Of a stretch of 64,000 nt of DNA, positions 43,511-52,301 are shown piece after piece. The DNA is taken from NCBI GenBank assembly GCA_013361525.1, contig JABFXY010000029.1, forward strand, positions 17,091-81,090. Direction: 5' to 3'. The notes beneath the pieces were generated by a model. The model searched no databases, was not told the DNA's origin, and saw only the letters and a list, made by a program, of their open reading frames with translations. Both the position numbers and the translations under genes were made by a program. This DNA comes from Polyangiaceae bacterium. Its GTDB lineage: Bacteria; Myxococcota_A; Polyangia; Polyangiales; Polyangiaceae. Each line of letters begins with the position of its first letter. Positions within the stretch are counted from its first letter, which is position 1.

Positions 43511-44138
43511 ACGTCTCCTCGAACTTCATCGCGCTCCGCACTCTGAGGGTCGCCCGACGCCGCGAAACCACGCTTCGTCCATGGCTCTCTCAATGGTACG
43601 GGAGCGTCGAACTCCACGGCCAAATATCCGCTTTACAAGCCCCGCCGGAGCGCGTAGCGATGAAGGTGTTTCGTCGCACAAATGAAGCGGTTTTCGCGTT
43701 CGTTCGAGCGACCGAGCGGTGGGGTCGGTAACGGCGATCGAAGACGGGTTCGAGCGGGTCCTTCGCGCGCTCCCTAAGCCCACGCGGTCAGCCCCGCTCC
43801 GACAGCAAGCATGACGTCTCGAAAGCTGCGCGCCAGCTCGGTAGCGCACGCGCGTTTTGCTGAACGTATGCAAGGAGCTCGTTTGGCTCCCACACTGCAT
43901 TCGAGCAGCTCGTTGAGCCGGTGCGAGGAACCAAGCTCGGCGAGCGAGGCGGCGGGTCGCTGGAAACCCACGATACGGGATCAGTCTATTGATCTTGCAT
44001 ACGAAAATTCATTATCGACGGCTTCTCGTGCGAAGGCGCTATCGAAAATGAGTCTTTGAGGACCCATCCGGATCGATAGCTGTACGAATCGCGAGCACTC
44101 GCAATTCGTCCCCCTCTATTTCGACGCTCGTCGAGCGC
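43511..44138. other. 628-bp gene-free region with AT-rich island
   Basis: It holds no convincing gene; short open frames are arginine- or serine-rich and lack ribosome sites. The stretch about 43970-44060 is markedly richer in A and T than the surroundings, with TTGATC-N17-TTATCG as a weak promoter-like pair at 43989-44017. An inverted repeat ACGAATCGCGAG/CTCGCAATTCGT with a 2-bp spacer (one mismatch) lies at 44084-44109. The promoter of pilM must lie near 43511-43700 on the minus strand but was not identified with confidence. Confidence 0.55.
44084..44109. repeat. 12-bp near-perfect inverted repeat
   Basis: ACGAATCGCGAG and CTCGCAATTCGT pair with one mismatch around CA, 30 bp beyond the end of the minus-strand exported protein gene. 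There is no T-run on the minus strand, so terminator function is uncertain. Confidence 0.6.
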
Positions 44139-46178
44139 TCAGTTCGGACGGGTCACGGTCACCGCGCCGACCAGCGGCCGGGCCAATCCGATGAGCGCGG
44201 TGTCCTCGAATGGGCCACCAGCCCGGCCGTCGTCGGTGACGACGAACCCAGGGTGCTCGGCGCCGCGGTCCAGAACGAGCGCTCGCTCACATCCGAGCTG
44301 ACCGAGGACGGTCGCGTTGGCCTCATGGCTGTCGAACTCGGATTGGGCGAGGAGCATCCCCTCCCCCTTCACGCAGAGGTCGACGCGGACCTGCCGAGGT
44401 CCTCGCTCACGCGCCAGCGAGGCGAGCTGGCCGTCGAGGACACTCATCGGAAGCTCTGCCACGTCATCGGCGACCGACTCGGGGTCGACGTCCCGCGCGG
44501 AGGCGACGCCGAGGGTCGGTCCGGCGACGAGGAGGGCGTCGTTGAGCTGGAACGGGTGCCCGGTAGAGCCGTCGATCCGCAGCCCGCGAGGACCTCTGCG
44601 CTTCGCGACGCCCAAGCCGATCGCGATCCGCGCACGGTCGCGCTCGTCGGCCGGCAAAGCGGTCGGAAAGGCGCCTCCATGGCGGTGAGACCGCTCCTCC
44701 GTACCGGCGACGATCCTCCATTCGAAGCGGGACGGATCGACGTGGAACACCGTGACGTCGGCGCCGAGGACCTGCGCCGTCACCGTGTGGATCGCAGGCA
44801 GAAACGCCGGTGCGGGTTGGCCGCTCGCCGCGGGCTCCCATTTCGTATCGCGCGGAGGCGAAACCGCCGGCTCCCGCGACCGTGCCGTGGCGACGATGAG
44901 CGAACGATCCGGATGTTCGGCGAGGTCGACGGCCTGGCCCCAACTGGCCAATTCGAAGGCACCGGCGGCGCTCGCCGTTCGCACACAGGTCGGGGGCAGC
45001 AGACGCGCTGGGTCGTCCTCCCCGGTCGTCCAAGCGGCGGCCAGGTGACCACCGGAGGTCACGCACCAAACGTGACGACCGGCGCGGCCCGCATCACCGC
45101 TCCATTGAATCGCGGTATCGAAGTTGGACCGATCCCAAGGGCCGAGCGACCACGGGCCCATTTCGAGGGCGCCGCGCGCATTCGAATAAAAGGTCGCGTG
45201 CTCGCGAAGCATCGGCGCGAGAAAACCGTGTCGCCCCATTGCACCGGAGAGATCGGAGATTCTCGCGGAGACCAGCTCCAGGGCGACCACGATGGGTTTG
45301 TTCGTCTCGATTCGCTCGGGGATCATCCCGGTCGTCGCCGGCGGTCGGCCCCAGCCCGGAACGAGCGCAAAGTCGAGCTGCCGGCCGTCCAAAAAGACGG
45401 CTTTGGCCGCGCCGTCCTGGCGAAGTGAGACCGCGGGGTCTCCCTCGTCCACGAGCTCGACCATTGCCTCATAGTCGACGGGCGGAACGGACTCCGCCGC
45501 GGAAGGGCTCGAATCGACGATGCTCACCGGCGGCGGCGCAACGGACGCAATGGGGCGCTCGGCCGGAAGAACGTCGACCCATTGGCCCGCCGACACCCCG
45601 CCGGTCCGAAGGTCGATCACCGAGACGCTCGCGGGCGTTCCGCGCACCACGAGCTCGTCCGCTCCCATTTCGTATTCAATGGTCGGAGCGGGCGGCGCTA
45701 CCGCTATGGTGATCCCGGTCTCGGCTTCGTCGATTGGCAAAACGGTGACCGATTGCACCGCATTGCCGAACCTCGTCGCGAAGACGGCGCGTCCGCCGAC
45801 GATCGCAAGATCCGTCTCGTCACCTTGTGTCGTCGCGGTCAGCGCGGTCACGAGGCGCGCGCGGAGCGGCCGCCCACTCGGGAGCACGCTGACCCTGGCG
45901 CGATAGACCTCGCGTGGTGCACCTTCTTCGTGGCGCCCGAGGAAGATGACGCCGCGCCCCGGGTAGACGTCGCGCAAGATCCCCCTTGACGGCTCCCAGA
46001 CATAATCGTCGGCGCCGACGACGCCACCGAGGGAGTTGCCCAATACCTCGGCGACGGTCGCCGTATCGAAAGGTCGAGGACGCGGTGCAATGGCCCATGC
46101 GAGGGCGAGCACGGCCCCTCCCGCGAGGATCCCGCGGCGGGATCGCATATGGGAGGTGACGCGCTCGCGGCTCGTCAC
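44139..46178 (-). CDS. Unknown membrane-anchored or exported protein (679 aa)
   Basis: The 679-residue protein starts at GTG 46178, 3 bp after the Kal-Kce stop, or at ATG 46148 (MRSRRGILAG) near the membrane segment GILAGGAVLALAWAIAP. The rest is beta-rich and extracellular in character (repeated VSVIDLRTGGVSAGQWVD-type strands). The last 200 residues (from TVTAQVLGADVTVFHVDPS, with GLRIDGSTGHPFQLNDALLV) faintly resemble phosphodiester glycosidase/NAGPA-type domains. That is a weak guess. No function can be assigned. Confidence 0.6.
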   Translation of the reverse strand: MTSRERVTSHMRSRRGILAGGAVLALAWAIAPRPRPFDTATVAEVLGNSLGGVVGADDYVWEPSRGILRDVYPGRGVIFLGRHEEGAPREVYRARVSVLPSGRPLRARLVTALTATTQGDETDLAIVGGRAVFATRFGNAVQSVTVLPIDEAETGITIAVAPPAPTIEYEMGADELVVRGTPASVSVIDLRTGGVSAGQWVDVLPAERPIASVAPPPVSIVDSSPSAAESVPPVDYEAMVELVDEGDPAVSLRQDGAAKAVFLDGRQLDFALVPGWGRPPATTGMIPERIETNKPIVVALELVSARISDLSGAMGRHGFLAPMLREHATFYSNARGALEMGPWSLGPWDRSNFDTAIQWSGDAGRAGRHVWCVTSGGHLAAAWTTGEDDPARLLPPTCVRTASAAGAFELASWGQAVDLAEHPDRSLIVATARSREPAVSPPRDTKWEPAASGQPAPAFLPAIHTVTAQVLGADVTVFHVDPSRFEWRIVAGTEERSHRHGGAFPTALPADERDRARIAIGLGVAKRRGPRGLRIDGSTGHPFQLNDALLVAGPTLGVASARDVDPESVADDVAELPMSVLDGQLASLARERGPRQVRVDLCVKGEGMLLAQSEFDSHEANATVLGQLGCERALVLDRGAEHPGFVVTDDGRAGGPFEDTALIGLARPLVGAVTVTRPN

Positions 46179-46181
46179 GGT

Positions 46182-47519
46182 CTAGCGCCCGGCGGTGGCT
46201 TTGATGCCGAACAGCGTGCGGGCGCGATCGGGCGTCGCGATTTCGCGACCGATGCTCGTCGCGAACGCAGCCGCGCGCGCGACGAGAGGTGCGCTCCCCT
46301 CGGCGAGCACGCCCTTTTCGATATAGATGTTGTCTTCCAATCCGACGCGCGCATGGCCACCGAGCGTCATCGCGAGCTCCGTGAGCGGACGCTGGAAGCG
46401 ACCGACGGCTGCGACGCCCCACGACGAGCCGTGCGGGACTTGCGAAATGAGGAAGCGAAGGACGTCCTCACGCGCGCCGATCCCGCCCGGTACACCGAGC
46501 ACGAATTGGAAATGCAGCGGCTCGGGGAGGAGCCCCTCCTTCAATAGCGAGAGCGCCTCGTCGATATGGCCGACCTCGTAACATTCGAGCTCGGCAACGC
46601 TGCCCGCCTCGCGAATCCGGCGCGCGAGATCGCGAATCAATGGGCGCGAATTGACGAATACGTCATCGCCGAAGTTGATGGTGCCGCAGTTGAGCGTCGC
46701 CATTTCGGGCTTGCAGGCGAGCGGCCCGGCACGCTCGTCGACGGACATGCCGACGGCGCCGCCCGTCGACGTCTGAACCACCACGTCGGTCTTGCGTCGA
46801 ATCGCGTCGATCGCCTCCCGGAAGAGCTCGCTCGATTGCGACGGCGTGCCGTCGGCATTGCGAACGTGCAAATGGATCACGCTCGCGCCCGCATCGCGGC
46901 ACCGTGCAGCCTCGTCGGCGAGCTCGGCCGCGGTGATGGGCAAATGGGGCGTCTGAGCGCGGGTCGTCTCCGCACCGACGATGGCAGCCGTCAGGATGAG
47001 CGGCCGCTCGGGAGGCGTAATGATGATGCTCGGAGGCGGCGTGATGAGCGGTCGTGGCTCGGGAAGCTTCGCGTGATCAGGGGCCTGCGCGCTCAGCGCC
47101 GGCAGGACGAGCCGCGGCTTGCGCTGCAGGTCCCGGGGCACGACGCACGTTCCGACCGCTCTGCAAACCACGACCGGCTCGGCCAACGCGTCCGCCGCGG
47201 AGGGGGACAGCTCGGCCGTGCGCACATTCTGCGCGACTTTCCGCGCCTCGAACGCGATCGTACGGCTCGTCGACCCGACGCGGGTGATGACCCCGGTCGC
47301 CTCGATGAAGTCCCCGGCGCGCACCGGCGCGAGGAATTCGACCATCTCGTAGGCGCGAAACAACCCCTCGTCGCCGTCGAGCCGGATGAGAAGCTCCGTC
47401 GCGACATCTCCGAAGAGCGCCATCATTCGCGCGCCATCGACCAGCTCGTCCGCGTAATGTGCGTCGTGCGCACCCATGCGAAGACGCAGGGTCACGGTGA
47501 GACCAACGCCAATCGTCAT
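46182..47519 (-). CDS. Fusion of 3-aminobutyryl-CoA ammonia-lyase (Kal) and 3-keto-5-aminohexanoate cleavage enzyme (Kce/BKACE)
   Basis: The 445-residue protein is read from ATG 47519. The N-terminal hotdog part (about 1-130) has [20 protein letters not shown] and [20 protein letters not shown], signature segments of Kal. A Pro-rich linker ([20 protein letters not shown]) leads to a BKACE/DUF849 TIM barrel (about 165-445) with zinc-type His in [14 protein letters not shown], then [20 protein letters not shown] and [14 protein letters not shown]. Kal and Kce act in anaerobic lysine fermentation, but many BKACE enzymes use other beta-keto acids. Fusion of the two in one chain is unusual. Confidence 0.85.
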   Translation of the reverse strand: MTIGVGLTVTLRLRMGAHDAHYADELVDGARMMALFGDVATELLIRLDGDEGLFRAYEMVEFLAPVRAGDFIEATGVITRVGSTSRTIAFEARKVAQNVRTAELSPSAADALAEPVVVCRAVGTCVVPRDLQRKPRLVLPALSAQAPDHAKLPEPRPLITPPPSIIITPPERPLILTAAIVGAETTRAQTPHLPITAAELADEAARCRDAGASVIHLHVRNADGTPSQSSELFREAIDAIRRKTDVVVQTSTGGAVGMSVDERAGPLACKPEMATLNCGTINFGDDVFVNSRPLIRDLARRIREAGSVAELECYEVGHIDEALSLLKEGLLPEPLHFQFVLGVPGGIGAREDVLRFLISQVPHGSSWGVAAVGRFQRPLTELAMTLGGHARVGLEDNIYIEKGVLAEGSAPLVARAAAFATSIGREIATPDRARTLFGIKATAGR

Positions 47520-47569
47520 GCGACAGAGAGTTGACACGAGGACGAGAGGAAGGGAAGGCAAAGGCGCGT

Positions 47570-48304
47570 ATGTCATGGGTCGAGGCGAGGAACCTCCCCC
47601 GCCACGTCGGGATCATCATGGATGGCAACGGCCGCTGGGCCACGCTGCGCGGCGAGGACCGGCAGGCGGGTCACAAGGCCGGAAGCGCCGCTGTTCGGCG
47701 CATCGTTCGCGTCTCGCGGCGGCTCGGTATCTCGGCGCTGACGCTCTACGCGTTCAGCGAGCAGAACTGGGCAAGGCCGCAAGGCGAGGTCGAAGCGCTG
47801 ATGGGCTTGCTCGAGGAGTTCCTGAAGAGCGAGCGTGACGAGATCCTCGACAACGGGATCCGGCTCGTCGCCATCGGCGACACCGGTCGCCTCCCCGAGT
47901 TCGTGCGGGAATCGCTCGATCCGCTCGCGCGCGCTTCGAGCGAGAACGAGAAAATGACGCTCGCCCTCGCGTTGTCGTACGGCGCCCGCGAGGAGATCGC
48001 GCACGTGGCCCGCGCGCTCGCGACGGCTGCAATCGCGGGTCAGATCGACCCGACGGAGATCACCGCGAAGCTCATCGCGTCTCGCATCCCCAGCCTCAGC
48101 GTCGGCGAGCCCGACCTGATCCTCCGGACCGGGGGCGAGCAACGCCTCTCGAATTTCCTTCTTTATGGTGCGGCGAATGCAGAGCTCGTCTTCAGCGATC
48201 GGCTCTGGCCTGATTTCGACGAAGCAGATCTCTTCGACGCCATTCACACGTACCAGACCCGCACCGCCGCCTACTCCCCCCATGACGAGAGCCGACGTGG
48301 CTGA
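47570..48304 (+). CDS. uppS: Undecaprenyl diphosphate synthase (isoprenyl transferase)
   Basis: The 244-residue cis-prenyltransferase starts at ATG 47570 behind AAAGG. Motifs are [12 protein letters not shown] (catalytic Asp), [37 protein letters not shown] and [13 protein letters not shown]. It makes the lipid carrier for peptidoglycan. It overlaps the cdsA start by 23 bp. Confidence 0.95.
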   Translation: MSWVEARNLPRHVGIIMDGNGRWATLRGEDRQAGHKAGSAAVRRIVRVSRRLGISALTLYAFSEQNWARPQGEVEALMGLLEEFLKSERDEILDNGIRLVAIGDTGRLPEFVRESLDPLARASSENEKMTLALALSYGAREEIAHVARALATAAIAGQIDPTEITAKLIASRIPSLSVGEPDLILRTGGEQRLSNFLLYGAANAELVFSDRLWPDFDEADLFDAIHTYQTRTAAYSPHDESRRG

Positions 48305-49145
48305 CGCCAAAGGCACGACCGAAACTCAACGTAAGCCGCCGTCGAACCTCGCGATGCGCGTGCTGACCGCCGCCGTCGCAGCGCCGCTCATTTTGCTCCT
48401 TTTGTACTTGGGGCCGCCGTGGGCCTGGCTCACCTTCATTTCGCTCGCGACGGCTGTCGGCGCGCTCGAGCTCTTCGGAATGACCCATCCGAACGACCGC
48501 ATCGCGCAGGTCACAGGCGTCGTGCTGTGCCTCACCGTCGTGCTCGTGTTGTGGTTCTTCGGTAAAGACGCGCGCGCGCTCGTCGCGATGCTCCTGTTGC
48601 TCCCGATCGTGGCCGTCCTGCTCGCGCTATGGCGCTTGGGCGACATGAACACCGCCGCGCTCCGTCTCGCCGCGTCGGTGTTCGCACCCGTCTATCTCGG
48701 TGGCGGAATGGCGACGCTCGCGCTCCTGAAGCGTGAAACCGACGGCCCCTCTTTCGTGCTGCTCGCGCTGATGCTCTCGTGGTTGTCCGATACCGGCGCG
48801 TACTTCGCCGGACGGTTTCTCGGCAAGCACAAGCTCTATGAAGCGGTGAGCCCGAAGAAGACGGTCGAAGGAGCGTTCGGCGGCCTCGCCGGCAGCGTCT
48901 TCGGTGCCTTGCTAGGTAGCTTCTTCTACCTGCGATCGTTGCCTCCGCTGCACGCGGTCGCGCTCGGTCTCGTCGGCGGTGGGCTCGGTCAGCTCGGTGA
49001 CTTGGGTGAATCGCTCTTGAAGCGATCGGTAGGCGTCAAAGATTCCGGCGGCATCGTTCCCGGCCACGGTGGCATCCTGGATCGCGTCGACGCACTGTTG
49101 ATCACGTCGACGCTCTGCTTCCTCTACGTGTTGTTCATGCGTTGA
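48282..49145 (+). CDS. cdsA: Phosphatidate cytidylyltransferase
   Basis: The 287-residue integral membrane protein starts at ATG 48282 ([11 protein letters not shown]), inside the end of uppS. Seven or eight hydrophobic segments are visible. The CDP-diglyceride synthase signature near the C-terminus reads SLLKRSVGVKDSGG followed by IVPGHGGILDRVD. It makes CDP-diacylglycerol for phospholipid synthesis. The gene after it is gdhA, not the usual dxr. Confidence 0.94.
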   Translation: MTRADVADAKGTTETQRKPPSNLAMRVLTAAVAAPLILLLLYLGPPWAWLTFISLATAVGALELFGMTHPNDRIAQVTGVVLCLTVVLVLWFFGKDARALVAMLLLLPIVAVLLALWRLGDMNTAALRLAASVFAPVYLGGGMATLALLKRETDGPSFVLLALMLSWLSDTGAYFAGRFLGKHKLYEAVSPKKTVEGAFGGLAGSVFGALLGSFFYLRSLPPLHAVALGLVGGGLGQLGDLGESLLKRSVGVKDSGGIVPGHGGILDRVDALLITSTLCFLYVLFMR

Positions 49146-49258
49146 GCGACGCGTGCCCCAATGACGCATCGCAGCGGCGCGTTGCGTAGCAAATCCAGCA
49201 CGTCGATTCGTTCTGCGTCTCGTTGAAGAACGAGCAGAGCAGGACTAGAAGCGAGGCC

Positions 49259-50584
49259 ATGAGTGAATCTGCAGCGACTGCCTCCGCCGCGCCTCCTGCG
49301 CCGGCTTCGATGAAGATGGTCCCCGCGCCGAAGTACGACTTCTTCGGCGTCATCCAGGCGTACCTCGACGAAGCATCGAAGCTGATTGCATTGCCCGATT
49401 ACATCCGGGTGATCCTCAGCCAGCCGAAGAACGAGCTCATCGTCCACTTCCCCGTTCGGATGGACAGCGGTGAGATCCGCCTCTTCAAGGGCTATCGGAT
49501 CCAGCACAACAACGTGCTCGGACCGTTCAAGGGCGGCATTCGCTATCACGAGCACGTCTCGCTCGACGACGTGAAGGCGCTCGCTGCGATGATGACGTGG
49601 AAGTGCGCGCTGATGAACTTGCCGTACGGCGGTGGCAAGGGCGGCGTGAAGTTCGACCCGCGCGCCGTCTCGCGCGCGGAGCTCCAGCGCATCACGCGCC
49701 GCTTCTTCCACGCGCTCGGTGACAACATCGGCCCGGAGACGGACATCCCGGCACCGGACGTCGGCACCGGCGCGCAGACCATGGCGTGGGCCATGGATAC
49801 GTACATGAACATGACGGGCCAGGGCGGACGCCAGGCCGTCAAAGGTGTCGTCACCGGTAAGCCCGTCGCCTCCGGCGGCACGCTCGGCCGCGAGAAGGCG
49901 ACCGGCCAAGGCCTCGTTCATTGCATCGTCTACTGGGCACAAGAGAAGAACTTCAATCTCGAAGGCTCGACGATGACGGTGCAGGGCTTCGGCAACGTCG
50001 GCTCGAACGCGTCGGTCATCCTCTCGCGTATGGGCGTCTCGACGATCGCCGTCGGCGACCACTCGGGATACCTCTACAACGCAGAGGGCTTCAACCCGCA
50101 CAAGCTCCAAGAGTGGGTGAAGAAGAACGGCTCGATCGCCGGTTACCCGAGCGGCAAAGCCATCTCCCGCGAAGAGTTCTTCAAGGTCAAGGCGGACATC
50201 TTCGCCCCCTGCGCCCTCGAGAATCAGGTCGGCATCGACGAGGCGAAGAGCCTCCAGGTCCGCCTCATCGCCGAAGGCGCGAACGGTCCGCTCTCCCCCG
50301 AAGGCGAGAAGATCCTCCTCGACCGCGGCGTCGACATCCTCCCCGACGTCCTCGCGAACGCCGGCGGTGTCACCGTCAGCTACTTCGAGTGGACGCAGAA
50401 CAAGCGCAGCGAGAGCTGGACCCTGGAAGAGGTCGACGAGCGCCTCGAGCGCGCAATGCGCCTCGCCTACCGCCAGGTCAACGACATGGCCCGCCAGAAG
50501 AAGTGCTCGCTCCGTATCGCAGCCTACGCCTGCGCCCTGCACCGCATCGCGCAGGTGTATGCCGAGCGCGAAATCTTCCCGTGA
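49259..50584 (+). CDS. gdhA: Glu/Leu/Phe/Val dehydrogenase (glutamate dehydrogenase type)
   Basis: The 441-residue protein starts at ATG 49259 ([15 protein letters not shown]) behind GAAGCGAGG. It has the ELFV dehydrogenase N-domain with [20 protein letters not shown]-type substrate segment (here [19 protein letters not shown]), catalytic Lys in [12 protein letters not shown], then a Rossmann domain with [14 protein letters not shown]. Coenzyme specificity and a pure glutamate role cannot be read with certainty. Its stop codon lies within the first bases of a long hairpin. Confidence 0.92.
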   Translation: [441 protein letters not shown]

Positions 50585-50708
50585 GATAGGGTCGTTATCG
50601 GTTGGGGCATCCGCGGCGCGTCGGTCGGGCATCCTCGCAATACAAGAGTATTGCTCCGGTGGCCCTCCCTAGCGGCGCGGCGCCCCAACGCGATACCAAC
50701 CCTATCTC
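50583..50708. repeat. 126-nt near-perfect hairpin beginning in the gdhA stop codon
   Basis: The left arm starts GAGATAGGGTCGTTATCG and the right arm ends CGATACCAACCCTATCTC. Arms of about 58 nt pair with a few mismatches and single-base bulges, including GTTGGGGC/GCCCCAAC and GCAATAC/GTATTGC, around a tiny loop near 50641-50648. The element would fold in the 3' end of the gdhA transcript. It may be a miniature inverted-repeat element or RNA-stability structure. Confidence 0.85.
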
Positions 50709-50728
50709 GGTGGGGTTATGGCTAAAGG

Positions 50729-50769
50729 CGAGAGAGCCCGTCCTTCGGACGAGGCTCTCTCGGCGTTTT
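50729..50769 (+). terminator. Strong hairpin terminator
   Basis: CGAGAGAGCC-CGTCC pairs with GGACG-A-GGCTCTCTCG around a TTC loop (one bulged A), followed by GCGTTTT. It lies 145 bp after the gdhA stop and probably ends the transcript on the plus strand. Confidence 0.75.
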
Positions 50770-50783
50770 GTAGCTTGGCCAGC

Positions 50784-50880
50784 CGACCATAACCTCGCCC
50801 TCGAACAGCGGCCATAACCTCGCCACCGAACAGCGGCCATAAACGTCGCCCTCGAACAGCGGCCATAACGCCGTGCCCGC
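50784..50880. repeat. 25-26 bp tandem repeat, four imperfect copies
   Basis: Copies start at 50784, 50809, 50834 and 50860 with core CGGCCATAACCTCGCC followed by CTCGAACAG or close variants; the third is 26 bp and the last is truncated. The order and spacing are clear in the sequence. No function was recognised. Confidence 0.85.
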
Positions 50881-51069
50881 ACCGGGCCCCATCGCCGCAG
50901 GCGATGGGCGCGCGAGGACCGTAAGGCCCGCAGCGCGAAAGAAAGGAGGGGGGCCCCGCCGCGCGCAGCGCGGTGTGGGGGAGGGTCGCCAGACCCTCCC
51001 GTAAATATCGCTCTGCGGGGACACCACGAGCCGCAATGACCTCAGGCCCGTCAGGCCGGCGGCAGCGCG

Positions 51070-51181
51070 CTCTCGCCGCGAGCGAAGCAATGCGGCGTCC
51101 TCTCTCGCCGCGAGCGAAGCAATGCGGCGTCCTCTCTCGCCGCGAGCGAAGCAATGCGGCGCCCTCTCCCGCCGCGAGCGG
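51070..51181. repeat. 32-bp tandem repeat, 3.5 copies
   Basis: Copies start at 51070, 51102 and 51134 and a half copy at 51166. The unit contains CTCGCCGCGAGCGAAGCAAT and GCGGCG; the first two copies are identical and the third differs by one base. The 32-bp length is not a multiple of three, which argues against a protein repeat. Confidence 0.9.
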
Positions 51182-51362
51182 CTCACCCGCTCCAATTCGC
51201 CTAATGCCATATCGCAAACCCAAAACACTCGATCGACGACCAAGCGCTCGATCTCACCTTTCTTCGGCGCCGAGCGTTCGTGAACGACGATTGCCGGTTC
51301 CCCCGACGGCCCGTCGTACACACATTGACGGAGATTATGCGGACCGACGACAGGAGCTATTT

Positions 51363-52301
51363 TTGGCGACGCCATCCATGAAGCTGAACGGCATTTCGGT
51401 CCTGCTCGTGGACGATGTCGGCGATACCAGTGATTCCCTCCGTACCACGCTGACCGCACGGGGAGCGAACGTTCGGAGCGCGGGGGATTCGAGGAGCGCG
51501 CGACGTGCCCTCGAGAAATGGACGCCGAATGTCCTTTTGATCGATCTCGCCCTACCCAACATCGACGGGTTCGCGGTGCGCAAGATGCTCGCGGATGACC
51601 CTCGAGTCGGCCCGGTCCCCGCAGTCGCAATCACCACCAGCCGGAGCGCCGAGACGACCCGTCGGGCGATCGAAGCCGGCTTTCAGAAGCTCCTCGTCAA
51701 GCCATTCGACCTACTTGCGCTGTCCACGACCCTCGTCACGCTCGCATTCAATTCGGCTCGTTCGTCGGTGCCGGCCGGGCGCGAAATTCGCGCGTCGCTG
51801 GCCGCAGGCGACGTCCGCGCGGCGTTGCGTGCGCTTAACGCGGCGACGCCCTACCGATTTTCGTCCTTGCTGAAGCTGGGCAACGACGGCTTCCTGACGA
51901 GCGCTTGGACCTTCGACCGGGAAAATCCGGACACGGACGCGCTCGCTCCGCAGAGATTGGACGGGGCCTATTGCTCGTACGTTTGCGCCACTCGAATGCC
52001 ATTCATCGTGGCGGACGCCTTGACCGACCCTCGAACCAAGGCCCACCCGAGGCGCGCCAGCGTCCGCTCCTATTGCGGCGTACCGGTATTCGCTTCCAAT
52101 GGGTCGTTTTATGGCACGCTCTGCCATTTCGACCTTCATGCGCAATCGATCGGCGTAGAGACGGTCAAAGAGCTCAGCGCCGCAGCGGCGGTTCTATCTC
52201 GCTCCCTCACGCCGGCGTTGGTCGGTACGCTGACACGGTGCGCGGGGTGTGGTTCGTCCGCAGGGGGCGCCGAGCGTATTACGATTCCTCTTCGGCCTTG
52301 A
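51363..52301 (+). CDS. Response regulator with C-terminal GAF-like domain
   Basis: The 312-residue protein is read from TTG 51363, which has AGGAG six bp upstream; ATG 51378 is in frame but has no ribosome site. The receiver (about 13-125) has VLLVDDVGD, phospho-acceptor Asp in VLLIDLALPNIDG and Lys in LLVKPFD. The C-terminal part (about 165-290) reads as a GAF domain (YCSYVCATRMPFIVADAL, SYCGVPVFASNGSFYGTLC). There is no DNA-binding or enzymatic output domain. It overlaps the convergent ygfZ gene by 23 bp. Confidence 0.85.
   Translation: MATPSMKLNGISVLLVDDVGDTSDSLRTTLTARGANVRSAGDSRSARRALEKWTPNVLLIDLALPNIDGFAVRKMLADDPRVGPVPAVAITTSRSAETTRRAIEAGFQKLLVKPFDLLALSTTLVTLAFNSARSSVPAGREIRASLAAGDVRAALRALNAATPYRFSSLLKLGNDGFLTSAWTFDRENPDTDALAPQRLDGAYCSYVCATRMPFIVADALTDPRTKAHPRRASVRSYCGVPVFASNGSFYGTLCHFDLHAQSIGVETVKELSAAAAVLSRSLTPALVGTLTRCAGCGSSAGGAERITIPLRP

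Larger units (their letters stand above)
50585..51362. other. 778-bp gene-free, repeat- and hairpin-rich region
   Basis: It holds no convincing gene. It contains the 126-nt hairpin, the terminator, two tandem-repeat blocks, and further hairpins: CCCATCGCC-GCA-GGCGATGGG at 50888-50908 and GGGAGGGTC-GCCA-GACCCTCCC at 50979-51000. The rest upstream of the response regulator (51182-51351) shows nothing recognisable except the ribosome site near 51352. Confidence 0.7.

Noticed and set aside
43526..43900. Open frame of 124 aa on the minus strand upstream of pilM
   Set aside because: It is arginine- and serine-rich, has no ribosome site or family motifs, and reads like antisense.
50583..51181. CRISPR array or retron
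   Set aside because: The repeats are tandem without unique spacers, and there is no cas or reverse transcriptase gene nearby.
50973..51362. Extended N-terminus of the response regulator through the 32-bp repeat
   Set aside because: The open frame continues upstream, but the 32-bp unit shifts frame per copy and no receiver sequence lies there.
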